Shown: positions 25,101 to 36,400 of the stretch, in pieces
Layout: each line of letters opens with the position of its first letter
How positions within the stretch are numbered: position 1 is the stretch's first letter
DNA from: Zygnema cylindricum
Taxonomy: Eukaryota; Streptophyta; Zygnematophyceae; Zygnematales; Zygnemataceae
Length of the DNA stretch: 64,000 nt
Direction of reading: 5' to 3'
Assembly: GCA_037447655.1 (NCBI GenBank)
Contig: JBBHKE010003155.1
Coordinates: 259,333 to 323,332 of the forward strand
The notes under the pieces: generated by a model
What the model was told of the DNA's origin: nothing
Databases searched by the model: none
What the model saw: only the letters and a program-made list of their open reading frames with translations
Program-made: the position numbers and the translations under genes

Positions 25101-26745
25101 GTGTGACGAAGAATCTGAGTGGTCAGCTGTCAACAAACAGAAGCGTTTAACGGAGTTTACGACTCAAGGGAATGCTAATTCTTCGATCGCAAAACGTGCT
25201 CAAACTCTTTTGAACAAAATTTATGCGCCTTCTGCGAGCAGCACCAGCAGTTCAATAAACGGAGCATCAATTTTGGAGGTGGGTGGACAAGAAAACGAAA
25301 GTATTTTGGAATCCGCAAATAGGGAGGCAGTAACAGAGGCTCACAAAGGGGACAAAGAAGCCTCTCTGTTTGAGCGTCACACAAATGAAATATTGAAATG
25401 GTGTGACGATTTGTATCGATCTGAAGATTATTTGCGTTCCGATGAAAGACATATACCTTCTCAAGATGAGCAGGAAATCCCAATGGATTTAAACAGCGAT
25501 TCTTATACCTATTCTTCTGGTTCTGTAGGGTACAGACAAGAAAGTCCCAAGGAACCCCAACCAGTCTTTGGTGAAGGCCCTGAGAAAACAACCATGTATC
25601 TTTTTAGTCGACCTATCTCTCCTTCTCAGCCTCCTTTACCTCCAACTACCCCCCCTCCATCCCCTCCATCCCCTCCTCCGCCTCCTCCGCCTCCTCCCTC
25701 AGCTCCTCCTACCCCTTTAGAAGAGGATGGCTTGAATGCCAAATGTCTTAACCATTCAGGTCTCGTTACAGATACTTCCGCATATTTTATGAACATAAAA
25801 CCGGTGGAACAAACTGTGGAGATTCTACCGCTACAGACAGAGGTTGTGAAGTCAACTATTCCTGAAAATTCAACGGAACCCACTTTACAACTAACGCAGG
25901 GAACCTCCGTAAATGCTGAATGGAATGAAACGGCTTATCAACCGTATGAGGAAGTTTTTCAACCTTCTAACCAAAATGATCTGACCTCCACATATAACCA
26001 CACAGCATATGGTGCCGGACAATATTCCTATCATCAAGACCAATTTTTGCAATTTCAGCAAGTAATTGGAATGGTAAACGACACGGGAAATGGTATGTCC
26101 GTTCCGTTTTACGGCTACCAACATGGAACGCAGCATTTTAGTCCTTGGACTCAACAAGAACCTATTCAGCAAGTCACAACAGAGGCATATTCGTCCAATT
26201 TCGTAAGTGTCACAACAGAGGTTTGTCAAACCGCAACGGAATCAGTAAATAACAACACATATAATCCGTTGGAGCCGTCTTTTTGGCCACAGAGAGGTAA
26301 CACAGAGGAACAAGGTGCCGTCCGATTGCCTTGGGATTCAAATAATGGGGCAGTTTTACAGGGAGAAGGAGAGATTAGAAACAATATTGGTGGTGTTTTT
26401 TCCACATGTAATAATGAAAGAGTAAATGTACCTCACAATGTGCCATGGGGAGCCGGTCCCGGTTTTCAATTTGGGTATAATAACGCCTATAATAATGGGC
26501 AAATGGCTCCTCCTCAGAATTATTTGATTATGGGACAGTCAGGATCGGGTCCTTATGACACCGCTGGGCCTCATATGGGGAATGGAAACGTAAATTGTCA
26601 TGGTGAAAATGTCGCCACAAGTAGTAATGATTGCTGGAGTTTTGGAGGAGAGGGACCCGTTTATTCGTTGCCTTATAATGCTCCAAATACCATAGGAAGT
26701 CATGTTCCCGTGAATGGGGGCTGGGGTACATGGGGTACAGGATAA
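22174..26745 (+). CDS. RIN13-like Cys/His zinc-binding protein with SUMO-interacting motif
   Basis: Three exons join in phase: 22174-22779, 23825-23911 and 24430-26745 (TAA), giving 1002 residues. The N-terminus has a textbook SUMO-interacting motif, hydrophobic IIVDL followed by SSDSDDD (residues 9-20). A Cys/His signature runs from the end of exon 1 through exon 2 into exon 3: CRDFPHARHSC, YPFSTTAHKEHC, CHCFVCD, APC and DHCNASD (about residues 205-260). This C-x-C-x2-C plus 'DxPHARHxC' pattern is what I recall for plant proteins around RPM1-interacting protein 13; zinc binding is inferred. The rest is low in predicted structure: Arg/Glu-rich, a Pro-rich segment (about 629-665), then Asn/Gln/Gly-rich to the C-terminus. 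The short middle exon holds half of the metal signature, so skipping it would break the domain. Nuclear location is likely but not shown. Confidence 0.82.
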
Positions 26746-27480
26746 CTGCCTCCTAAAGATTTTTCTTTAACTTGTTAAAGGAGAGGTTTTTAGAAATGGG
26801 TGGGAGCAAGGATTTTTATGGGAGTAAATAAGCAGTTGAAGAGGTGGAATGGGAGTATTTTTGAAAAAACGTTGTCTATATTGTTGTGTTTTTTGGTAGG
26901 ACTTTGATTAGGATAAAGTAGTGATTCACTAAAAAGTTACTAACTTCTGAAATATGAACATTTTGTACAAAAAGACAAAAAGTATCTAAGTAGAGATCCG
27001 CCTTTTTCTCTTTTTGCGGCACTTGTTGTTTGGAACATCTTTTCGGTATTTTATTACAATGCTTTCTTTTCAATTTGAATGTTTGCATTGCCTGCTGAGG
27101 AAATGTTTTTAGTGTTACAGGGTAATTGAAGAAATTTGTCGTAAAGTTGAGGGTAAACCGTACAGTTTTAGGGCAAATATACGCCTAAAATTGTGTGAAT
27201 TTTACGATCTACTCACCAATCGAGGTTAAAGCTTCGGTAGTGTGATAACCCTATTAACCTCTCTTTGGATTTGAGTTTTTGGCGGTCTTTAGCAGTTATT
27301 TTCACTGAACGTGGTTGCATTATAGATTTTTGTTGTGTTTGAGGGCCTTACACCAAAATGTGAAATAAGATGTGAATGAGATGTGTGATAAATGCTCTTA
27401 CAGAAGATGAGGAAGGTTTGACAGGGTTTAGGAAAGGGGGAAATATCAACTGAAGCTGAAAAAAAAAATCCATACATCTT
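26746..27480. other. Intergenic, no gene seen
   Basis: AT-rich sequence follows the RIN13-like stop. A weak MITE-like block may lie near 27170-27260. I see no coding features. Confidence 0.5.
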
Positions 27481-29080
27481 TTTAGAAAGCGATGCAGGAT
27501 AAATTAAAAAGCACGATGGTAAACCATCTGAGTCCGAGGGTACAAAAGGGGTGGCATGGCCGAAACTGAAAAACTACCGGTAGGGGAATAAAATAACAGC
27601 ACAACAAAAACAAAAAGAAAACAACAAGGAAAATAAAGGCACCCAAACGCAAAATGAAAAGCACGGCATCTGGCAAAACCAAAACTACAACCCCAACCCC
27701 AACCAAATTAAATAACTATGAAAAGCAACCCCGTAAGACCCCCCATCCCAGGGGAGCACGTTGAGGGAGTTCCGGAACCCGGCGACGATCCATAGCCGTA
27801 ACAGCCGATCGGAGGAGAATAGAAGCTTGCACTCGTTGTAAAGCCACAGATAAGCGTTGACGATAAAAAGAATTAAGGACCGAAGGAGGAGGGCTCCCAG
27901 GTCCTCGGCGCTCGAAAGCACGTCGAGCGCAAGTACGGAGAAACTTGTCCATTGCAACACCCAAACAACCAAAGATCTCGACCGCCATTGGAATAAAGTC
28001 ATCTATAGGGTCCTGGTGGGCATAATCACGCTCCTTCACCTTAGCGGCATCACGAGCCGCCACCCCAACATGTCAGCCGCCTGACCAACAAATGTAGCTG
28101 AAGTAGGGTTCGCCAAAACAATATCACCGAAGATGCGACGGGCACCATCAAGCAAAACAACATCAATCCGACGCTTGGGAATAATATGAGAAACCTCCCG
28201 ACGCACAGAAAAGCCCCCCTCTGAAGCGATAGTCGCAACGACATCGCGAATAGTGTCGTGCGCCTGGATCAAATCTCCCCCATGGGAGCAACGAAGCAAG
28301 TGGACACCATCGGGCCCCAAGACGCGACCACAAGCACAAACAAGAGAGCCAAGTAAAGGAGGATGGGGGAGGCCAAGGCGAAACCGGAGGGCGGTGGTGA
28401 ACTGAGCCGGTGAGAATCGGAGAGTGGACAAAATCGGTGTAGCCAAAAGCCAAGACCCAGAACCAGGTCCACCACAAGAGAGAAGACGGGCACGCGAAGA
28501 ATCAGAAAGAAGCGCCTTGAGAAGGTCGGATTTAATGGCGGCGACAACCCGATCAGAAATCGATTTCTAGACACGCTCAACAGATTTTGTAACAAGGGTG
28601 GAGAAAATTGGCGCATCCACTAGGGCATGGGGAGGAAGAGAACGTGACGCGTCCAATAGAGATCGCTGGAAGGCGAACACACCGTCTGAAATCCGGGGGA
28701 TAACAGTAGCTAGAACGGGGGTGTCCCCAGCCTATAAACGGGAAACAAGAGTGGAGGCAATAAGACACCAACTTCCCAAATAAGCAGCGGGAGCAACACG
28801 AGCAGTGGATAATAGACCCAACCCCCTAGTAGAGACAGGGAGGGATGCCTGAATGCGGCCCAGACTCGCGATCAAATGCCCCACGACCTAACATAGGGTG
28901 GAGGACGTCCATGAGGTGATCGTCAAAAGCCGAGAGAGAGGAGATAAATGTCGGAGTGGGAGGGGAAGTACGAGTAAGGTAAGAAGGGCGGTGGGGAAAA
29001 CACTTGGTTAACATAGCAAAAGCAACTTGGGGATCGGGAAGGTGAGAAAGATCGTCCACTTGGGCCAAATCTGTGGAACC
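27481..29080 (-). mobile_element. 5'-truncated, dead LINE (non-LTR retrotransposon) fragment
   Basis: Reading minus, the fragment keeps the C-terminal end of a reverse transcriptase polyprotein, including a SLPVSTRGLGLLS-type motif and AAYLGSW. A Cys/His domain follows (CACGRVLGPDGVHLLRCSHG, then IRD) with RRIDVVLLDG and DIVLANP, which resembles a restriction-like endonuclease core. The reading frame is broken by at least one frameshift (near 28866) and in-frame TAG codons (28567-28569 and near 28731). Translation of the last part stays open to 27716. The 3' untranslated end has the short hairpin GATGGTTTACCATC near 27515-27530. The fragment begins near 29075, so most of the RT is missing. 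Family assignment beyond LINE is uncertain. Confidence 0.8.
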
Positions 29081-29085
29081 TGATC

Positions 29086-29475
29086 TTTTCTGTTTTTAAG
29101 AAAGCCAGTCGTTGCTTCCTTGTTAAACATCTGGATATCGCTATCTGGTATGGCATCTTGCTTTGTGAACAAATTCTTGCTCGTTTATATTCTAATTACC
29201 TATTTGGCTTCAACTTCACTATCGATAAAAACCAGCTTCACAAGAATCTACATCTTGATAAAAATTTACAGGAAACTTTTGTAAGATGTAGAAGGCCAGA
29301 ACTTTGCATGCAAAATTGTAGATGAGGATCTCGCTATTTTAAAAAGTGAACTTGGCCAAGGAAGCGATGCAAAAATGTATTTACGATATAGAGCTTTTCA
29401 AATATGTGAAAATTACCCATTGTTGTCTAAAGTGCGTTGTTGTTTTTCTGTCCGACAAAAAGCAACAACGTGAAA
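29086..29475 (+). pseudogene. Unassigned frameshifted coding-like remnant
   Basis: Plus-strand sequence reads as protein-like (FKKASRCFLVKHLDIAIW, then ILARLYSNYLFGFNF) up to a TGA near 29321. In another frame it continues as IVDEDLAILKSELGQG and AKMYLRYRAFQICENYPLL. One frameshift would join them. I do not recognise the family. It sits between two LINE 3' fragments, so it may be decayed transposon or host gene sequence. Confidence 0.3.
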
Positions 29476-29504
29476 GTCATCAAGAGTCTGTCCCTCCAAT
29501 GGTG

Positions 29505-29700
29505 GAAGCTTTATTAAGAAAGCGCGATGGTAAACCATCTTAATACATGGGAATGAAGGAAACAAAAGGCAAAAACGATACTTAAAAGCCGGACTCGGGA
29601 GGGAAGCACAACCAAAAGGAAAATCTCCATGAAAGCATTTAACATGCAGGCAATAGCAGGCTAACAAAGACATGGGAAACAATAACTACAATGAAGGCAT
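29505..29700 (-). mobile_element. Second LINE 3'-end fragment
   Basis: This region contains the same GATGGTTTACCATC hairpin followed by GCGCTTTCTTAATAAAG (minus strand), matching the 3' end of the LINE at 27481. It lacks recognisable coding sequence. The two share terminal sequence in the same orientation. Confidence 0.5.
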
Positions 29701-30280
29701 AAATACCTGTTACAAGGTAGAACAAATGCCTTCCGTTGAAAAAAAAAGGCTGGACTTCAAAAAAACATCGTCATTGACCCAATGTCATGTATTCAACAAA
29801 AAAAACTGTTCATGTATCTGCTTGTATGATATTTAACCAATAAATAACGCTATATCTATGGCGGTATATACTTCAAATAAATGTGCCACCAATATTTCTA
29901 CGGCAGGAGAAAATACCTTTGCACAACCAACAAAATTACTCTAGACGACCCTGTTTTAATCATTTATGTGAAGCCATTCTATCAAGCTCCTTTCTGGGGC
30001 TTTCTAAAAAAAGAGCAAAAGATGGCTGGTGAATAATGAAAAGTACGGCAACTGATGACAGTGATACTATGTACAAAGAAATTGAGTTATACAGATGATA
30101 CATTTTCATGACATAGAAAAAAAAACTGGCACCAAAATTTGGAGATTAACGTCGAGAGTGTCCTGTACCTCTTACCAATAACTGCACATTAAGTATCCTT
30201 GCATAACTATTCTTCGAACCGTGAAGCGACAGAAAAAATATCTATTGACAGAAAGGTGAAAAGAAAGAAAAAACAAGCGA
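29701..30280. other. Intergenic, no gene seen
   Basis: AT-rich DNA downstream of the lipase gene. I see no coding or repeat structure of note. Confidence 0.5.
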
Positions 30281-32493
30281 TTATCTCCGTCGTGATATGC
30301 CTGCTGAGTCCTCAAGTGCAGCTTTGATATTTGATGTATAGTTTTCTCGGAAGTGATCAGCCATCATTTTTATCAAACTTGATGGCTGAGACAAAACATT
30401 GCGGGAATCGATTTGCAGAACTTCATCTGCTTGATTAGGACATAAACGTTGAATCACAACTCCATTTTCTGCACCACCAAAATCTGGTATGAAGGTTTAA
30501 AGAACGGGCAGGATACGAAGTTATAAGACACAAAAAAAAAACAAATAAAGAAGATTGAAGACCATTGCGTGGATGCCATATATGTCTTCATTGAGGATAG
30601 AGAATAACATGAGTATCTGTTAAAAAAGAAAAAAGCTGGAGTTGTTTCAATGCATGCACTTGTGAACGCCAATAGAAGCTTGTGCAATGATAGTATTTTA
30701 CAACACGTTTGACCCTTTGAAATAATGTTGCAAAAAGCAAAAATCAAGGTATGTGCATAGATTATAGACATCATTAGAAGCACATTCCGGAGAGTTAAAC
30801 TGACACAACTTCTCCGCAAGTATTTCTCTAAGCAATTAGATGACCTAAAAAAGACACCGTGTGAAACAACGTTAAAGAACGGCAGAAAAATAGCTGGGCA
30901 GGAGTCTATCAGATGAAGCAAAAAGTCTGCATGACATAAAATCTGAAAAAAAAAAAAAAAAAGCAAAAATAGAATGGAAGCCATCACCTCGTGACTGCAT
31001 GAAGTAGACGACTCCAACATTTTGATAAAGGAAGCGATTACGAGTGAATATTATGCCTTTTCCCCAAAGTTGCTCCCTCCATTCCATTGCTGATTGCATG
31101 AAGCCCCATTTTGACACCAAACTATACATTGGATCCGATGTAAGAAACGCCCTGGGAATTATATCTTTATCCAACACAAACGCTCTAACTGTTCCAAGCT
31201 CCAAACCAAGCCCTTTCATTACCGAACAACCATTTTCTATAATTTGCGTAGTTTTCCTGTCCCTACTATAGCCTGGACTTCCAGTTAAACTACTCAATTT
31301 GTAGTTTAAGTCTTCATCTTCTCTACCGCATGCCAATACCGGAGGAGATCCAAATGTATGGACTTTCATACTAACATTGTAAGTCAAGTCTCCAGAACCG
31401 TTAAAAGAATCTAGACGAGATCGTGCCATAAGCATAAGAAGGAGAGCCAAGGAGCCCCCTAATGAATGACCGCCAAAGTGTACAGAAGAAATCTTTCCTA
31501 ATTGAGAATCAAAAGTGAGATAATGTCCAATTTTTTTGAACACTTCCTTAGCAATGTCATATACACCAGCATGTGCGACTAAGTCGATACCAGGAGCCTT
31601 AAAATCCTTCTCGAATTCGACTGGCCAGAATGTAGAAAGCTTAATCCACATTTGCTGAGAATCGACAGAAGGACTGCTCCATGCTACACCACGAGTTATT
31701 ACATAACGTGTCCATGTAACTTGTTCAGTAATAGCTTCTGAACCTGCAACAGAGCTGGTTTTTACAGGAGAGGCTTTATCAGCCACAAAAAATGCAGTGA
31801 AAGGGGTTTTACCAGCCGCTATAAGACGAAATCCATCGGCTTGCAGTTCAATGGCAGGGTCTGGCAAGTATACTAAATTACTGAGACGTGACATCTGTCA
31901 CAAAAAGAGGATGAGAATAGTTTGGTTAGACAAACTGTGGGAATTGCGAGTCCAAAGCAAACGTGGCAATGACTCTAATCTAGTGTCGATGGAACGACAA
32001 CATTTCAAGAAAAAAAAAACACCACTTTTTACAAATGCTCGTAATGCACTTTGAATGAGAGTAGGCTTATAAATTTTTTAAAGCCGCCCATAAAATGTCG
32101 AATCCATAATAAATGTTTGTGAATTCAGTCTCAGAAAAGTTGCGATTAGTCTTACAAGTAATGCAGTTAGTAATTCATCTTCTTGCGCCTCGGGAGCCTC
32201 AGGAGGAACCTTTTCCTTGATTAAGCGTTTAAACAAATGATTGTCCCCATTCTGATTTTCCGGGAAAGGATAATTCTCGTTTGAATTCTTCTTTGAAGTC
32301 GAACTATAAGTCATTCTTTTGTTAAGCATTACCTCAGAACTGCATTTGACTTGTTTGGAAAGGACTTCTTCCGACAAAAGAAGAGGGAAAGCATACAAAA
32401 CTTTATTTGAAAGTTGTTGAAAAGAACATATTCTTGCAAATCTTGGACACAGCATAGTTGCAGATGGGAGCTTTTCTAGAGAAGCGATTAAAA
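30281..32493 (-). CDS. Class-3 lipase, plastid-lipase (PLIP)-like (5' end unresolved)
   Basis: This is an alpha/beta-hydrolase of the lipase class 3 family, probably hydrolysing acyl chains from glycerolipids. Three minus-strand exons join in phase: 32156-32493, 30988-31894 and 30281-30483 (TAA). The nucleophile elbow FGGHSLGGSLALLL holds the catalytic Ser. VLDKDIIPRAF gives the likely catalytic Asp. MADHFRENY in the last exon gives a plausible His. The order VAHAGVYDIAKEVF, GHSLGG, FGSPPVLACG, DKDIIPRAF, NRFLYQNVGVVYFMQS closely parallels plant plastid lipases. The first codons are not found: exon 32156-32493 starts with two bases of a split codon, so at least one 5' exon, possibly with a transit peptide, lies between 32.5 and 33.5 kb. 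Plastid location is therefore inferred from family only. It is divergent from SMU1. Confidence 0.8.
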
Positions 32494-33462
32494 CTAAATG
32501 AAAAAACAAACAGTTGTGGCATTCAATCAAAATTAGAGTTGCAAAAATGTCACTAAGGGGAATCTAACAGCTGTATTACACAAAAGGAAAAGGGAAATGA
32601 GCTTGCTTAGGGATTTGATGAAAGTGAAAATTGCAATTCAGTTCAAAAATTTCAACGAGGCAATATTTCAAGTCTTGTAGCTTGTGTCAGTACACACTAT
32701 TTCTGAACTTCATTTGAAAAGCTACAGTATAGGCACTGATAAATGCAAACAGCCGAGCGCGGTATCAAAATGGTGAATCTGCAGATTTTCTTTTGCTCGA
32801 GGAATTCCTTGCAACCTTAAATGCGACGACCAATGGTGTTCTCCAATATTTAGTTCTATAATTTTTTTGTCTTGTATCGATGAAAGTCATGAAAATATCT
32901 GGGCAAAGGGAACTCCAGTTGAAACAAAAACAGTGAAAATATATATCTTCCACATGAACTTTTGAAAAATGAAAATACGATTTGCGTCAAAGATGTACAT
33001 TGGCACTTTGGGCCAATGGAAAAAAGGCTCGAAGATGTTTGATTGGTTCACAGACGTGTCTCGCAACGTGGCCAAAAATAATAATAATAAAGTACTGTAG
33101 CTTCATTAGTTCACGTCTACGTGGAGCCAATATTGTGGTTGTTTACCTGTAACCAAATCGAGACTATTGATTCCCTGTAAACGGAACTGCTGACTAGTGT
33201 ACCGCACCATAGGGACTCTTGTCTCCTGGACAGCGTACTGTGCTTGGCTGCCGAAACTGAGTTTACTACAGTACTGTAATTACTAATTGGATGGTCCCAA
33301 ATTTTGAAGCAGGATACATGTGTAACGCTGCCACGTGGGGGTCGCCTGCTATAAGTCAATAACGCTTTACTGTCGTAAGCTTCCTGTACGATACCGAATA
33401 AATACCATATCCCTGCATTGTTCTTAGTTCCCAACTTCTCCCTGCCATCTGCGGCGGACGGA
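32494..33462. promoter_or_regulatory. Shared upstream region between lipase and SMU1
   Basis: The lipase (minus) and SMU1 (plus) diverge from this interval. It must hold the missing lipase 5' exon(s) and both promoters. Minus-strand frames at 32765-32953 and 33117-33479 are open, but none gives an exon end in the phase required by 32493. I cannot choose between them. Confidence 0.45.
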
Positions 33463-36400
33463 ATGGCGACATTCGGCATTGAAGCGCGAGAGTAAGCCCA
33501 TTCCTTTCACATGAATTTCTTTTCCGTTTCTCGTTCCCATTCCTTTCTTATGATGTCAATGTGCGAGGACTGTTACCTTGTATTACAGGCACTTTTAATG
33601 TGTCACACTTTAAAACAATGCTTTGTATTGATCTCCGGACCTTCGACGATCCAGTGAAGGTTAATTGATTAATGATTGATGATGTCAGCCAGTTTCTCTG
33701 TTTCCAATTTAGCCAGTCAGTCCGGTACCCTAAAATATTGTCGAACGCACTATCTTTACTCAAAACCAGTATTTTTTTTCTATGTATGGATCCGTACTAC
33801 ATAATTTAGTGTGGACAAAGCTGACATTGAGCACACATATTCTATCATATTTCATTTTTTGTGTGGTTGTGACAGGGAATTATGGTACCCTTGGTGTTGA
33901 ATAGTTCTACTACACAAGGTTCATGAGATTAGGGTTTTTCTGAGAAGAATTAGGGTTTTATTGGTTCCTTACTGCTCGTAGATCTTAATTATTTTAGAAC
34001 GTGTAGGTTTCTGGATTACCAAATTCAATTTTCTATCCTTAGAAGTCTTTTAAGCATTATTAAATCGTGACGACTCCTTTTTCAAAATAACTTCAAGTTG
34101 ACTCAGGGAGAGGCAACAGAAGAAAATGGTGAAAGGGGAAAGATGAGTTTATTTGCATTTTTTTTTAAATTACTGAAACGAACCAAAACCTTTTAAACAA
34201 GATATTTCAAACCTCACATTAACCTGATATGTGCCTCACATTTGAAACTAGAAACGTACCTTGTTTGTTCAAACTGACCTACTATTTCTCTTGCCCTACC
34301 CTAAATTATCATATTTCTGCTGATTGTCTTATTTTTTTTTGTCTTCTTGTTTTCTAACTTATTCCTGCCTTTTTGTCCTCACATTTTATGAATCTATATA
34401 CAGTGTCGTGAAGATTGTGCTGCAATTTTGCAAAGAGAATGGATTGGTCCAAACCGGTCAAGCTCTGCAGAATGAGTGCCAGGTGTCACTAAATACTGTG
34501 GACAACAGTGAGGCGTTTGTGGCCGATATTAATGCTGGTCGATGGGATACTGTTTTGCCACAAGTGTCACAATTAAAGCTCCCAAGAACCAAACTTGAAG
34601 ACCTTTATGAACAGGTTAGTGATTCATTTCATGATAACATTATTTTCCTTTGGAATGTCTGGTTTAAGGAGAAAAAAGGTTTCCTTGTTTTGCGTACTGG
34701 TGTTCACCTTCGACTGGCCTTCATTAAGTGCATGAAAAGTACACTGTTCACCACCTTTAGCATGGATCTGGTATTACTTCTGAATCAAGCCTGAGTGGAT
34801 CACTGAAAATGCATTAGAGAATAGGAGTACCGCACTGATCATCCTTATTAGAGTAAAAACAGTCTCCTTATCAATGCGAGTTAGAATTGATAATAATAAT
34901 TTTGGGTGGATGACAAGTCAGCATGCTTTTCACTCCTTCAATTATTGTTATTAACTCTCATATCAATAAATTGTGCAATTGTTTATTTCTTCTACTTTAG
35001 CAATTATACTATACAAAAATCATATTTGTGGTTATTGATGTGAAAACTTGTTTGGGTTTGGGCGTCTTCCCAGTATGGTTTTTAGTATGGAAACTGTCAC
35101 TTTTATGGGGTAATGAAAGATTGCTTGGTGTTTTGTATGAATAAACTGGATGCTTGCAATTTTTTTTCTAGTTTAGGACGACCTTTTTTTTGGGGGGGCA
35201 AGGGTCTTTCTTAGCTCTACTATCTGTTTTCTGACAGTGGTTACATGGTGGATTTTGGCAAGATTTTGCCTATTCCTTCTATCCTTTTTTGTATTTTTTG
35301 TCCAGATTGTGTTGGAAATGATTGAATTGAGGGAGCTTGACACTGCGAGAGCCATTTTACGACAAACTCAAGCTATGGCAATGATGAAACAGGAACAACC
35401 GGAGAGGTACCTTCGACTCGAGCATCTTCTAGTGCGAACCTACTTCGATCCGAAAGAGGTAATTCTTTTAATGAAAGAAAATGTTATTAAATCAATCCTC
35501 AGTTCTCATTGCAGTCAGCATTTGGGACATCTGTTAATGCTCAAGGTTTCTAAGGTATCTTCATTTTCAAAGTGATGGAAAGAATTTCTGGATAGATTTC
35601 GGATTGTGAATGAGCGAAATTGTGGAAAATTTGCAGGCCTATCAGGATTCTTCAAAGGATAAACGGAGGGCTCAGATTGCTCATGGTAAGATCTATGGTT
35701 TGTTCTGGGTTGAGATTCTGCGTCATAGCCCTCTCTCTCGCATACTCTCTCTCTCTCTTTGCTTTTGTAGAACCAAGGTTAATAGCATTATGAAAGAGGG
35801 CAGGATCTTGAATGTTCTATTCGCTCTAGCTTGTAGTAAGGCAATTCCAATTCAAAAGTACCATTTTCTTCATATGACAATTTGTTCATGCACTTGGACT
35901 TTGGTTCATTATACTAGCTACCTGAGTTTGGATGGACCTCATTGTTTCCTATCCTAGTCCTTTATGCTTGTTTTTTAGGTGGAATTAGGTGATCCAGTTT
36001 ATTACAAAGTATGAGAAATTATACACTTATGTGATAGTGCCCAAACGGCAGTGTGGTTACCCTCCATATGGTTTATTACTTGTTGGAAAGAAAAGCCCTC
36101 TTACGGTGGTTTTGAAGATTTATCGGCTACCTTGGGGAATGTTGTTAGTTTTAAACTATGAAATGCCAAATTTGCTCAATAGGTATTTGTTGGTGGGAAA
36201 CTGAACAGGAAATTCCTAGAATATATTACGATCTGGATGTTATTTTTTCTTAGCACAGTATCGACTTTATGATTTGTCCGGAACTAAACTTTTTTATGGT
36301 CGATGAATCTTTTATGCACTTCTGAATAAGATATGAGGTTCAGGCATGCACGAATACTAAGCTCGGTTCCCTTTTTTTGGGTAGTAAAGTTGACGGCGGC

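Noticed and set aside
33117-33479. 120-codon minus-strand frame as lipase first exon
   Set aside because: Its only good donor leaves phase 0, which creates a stop when joined to the exon at 32493, and it overlaps SMU1 exon 1.
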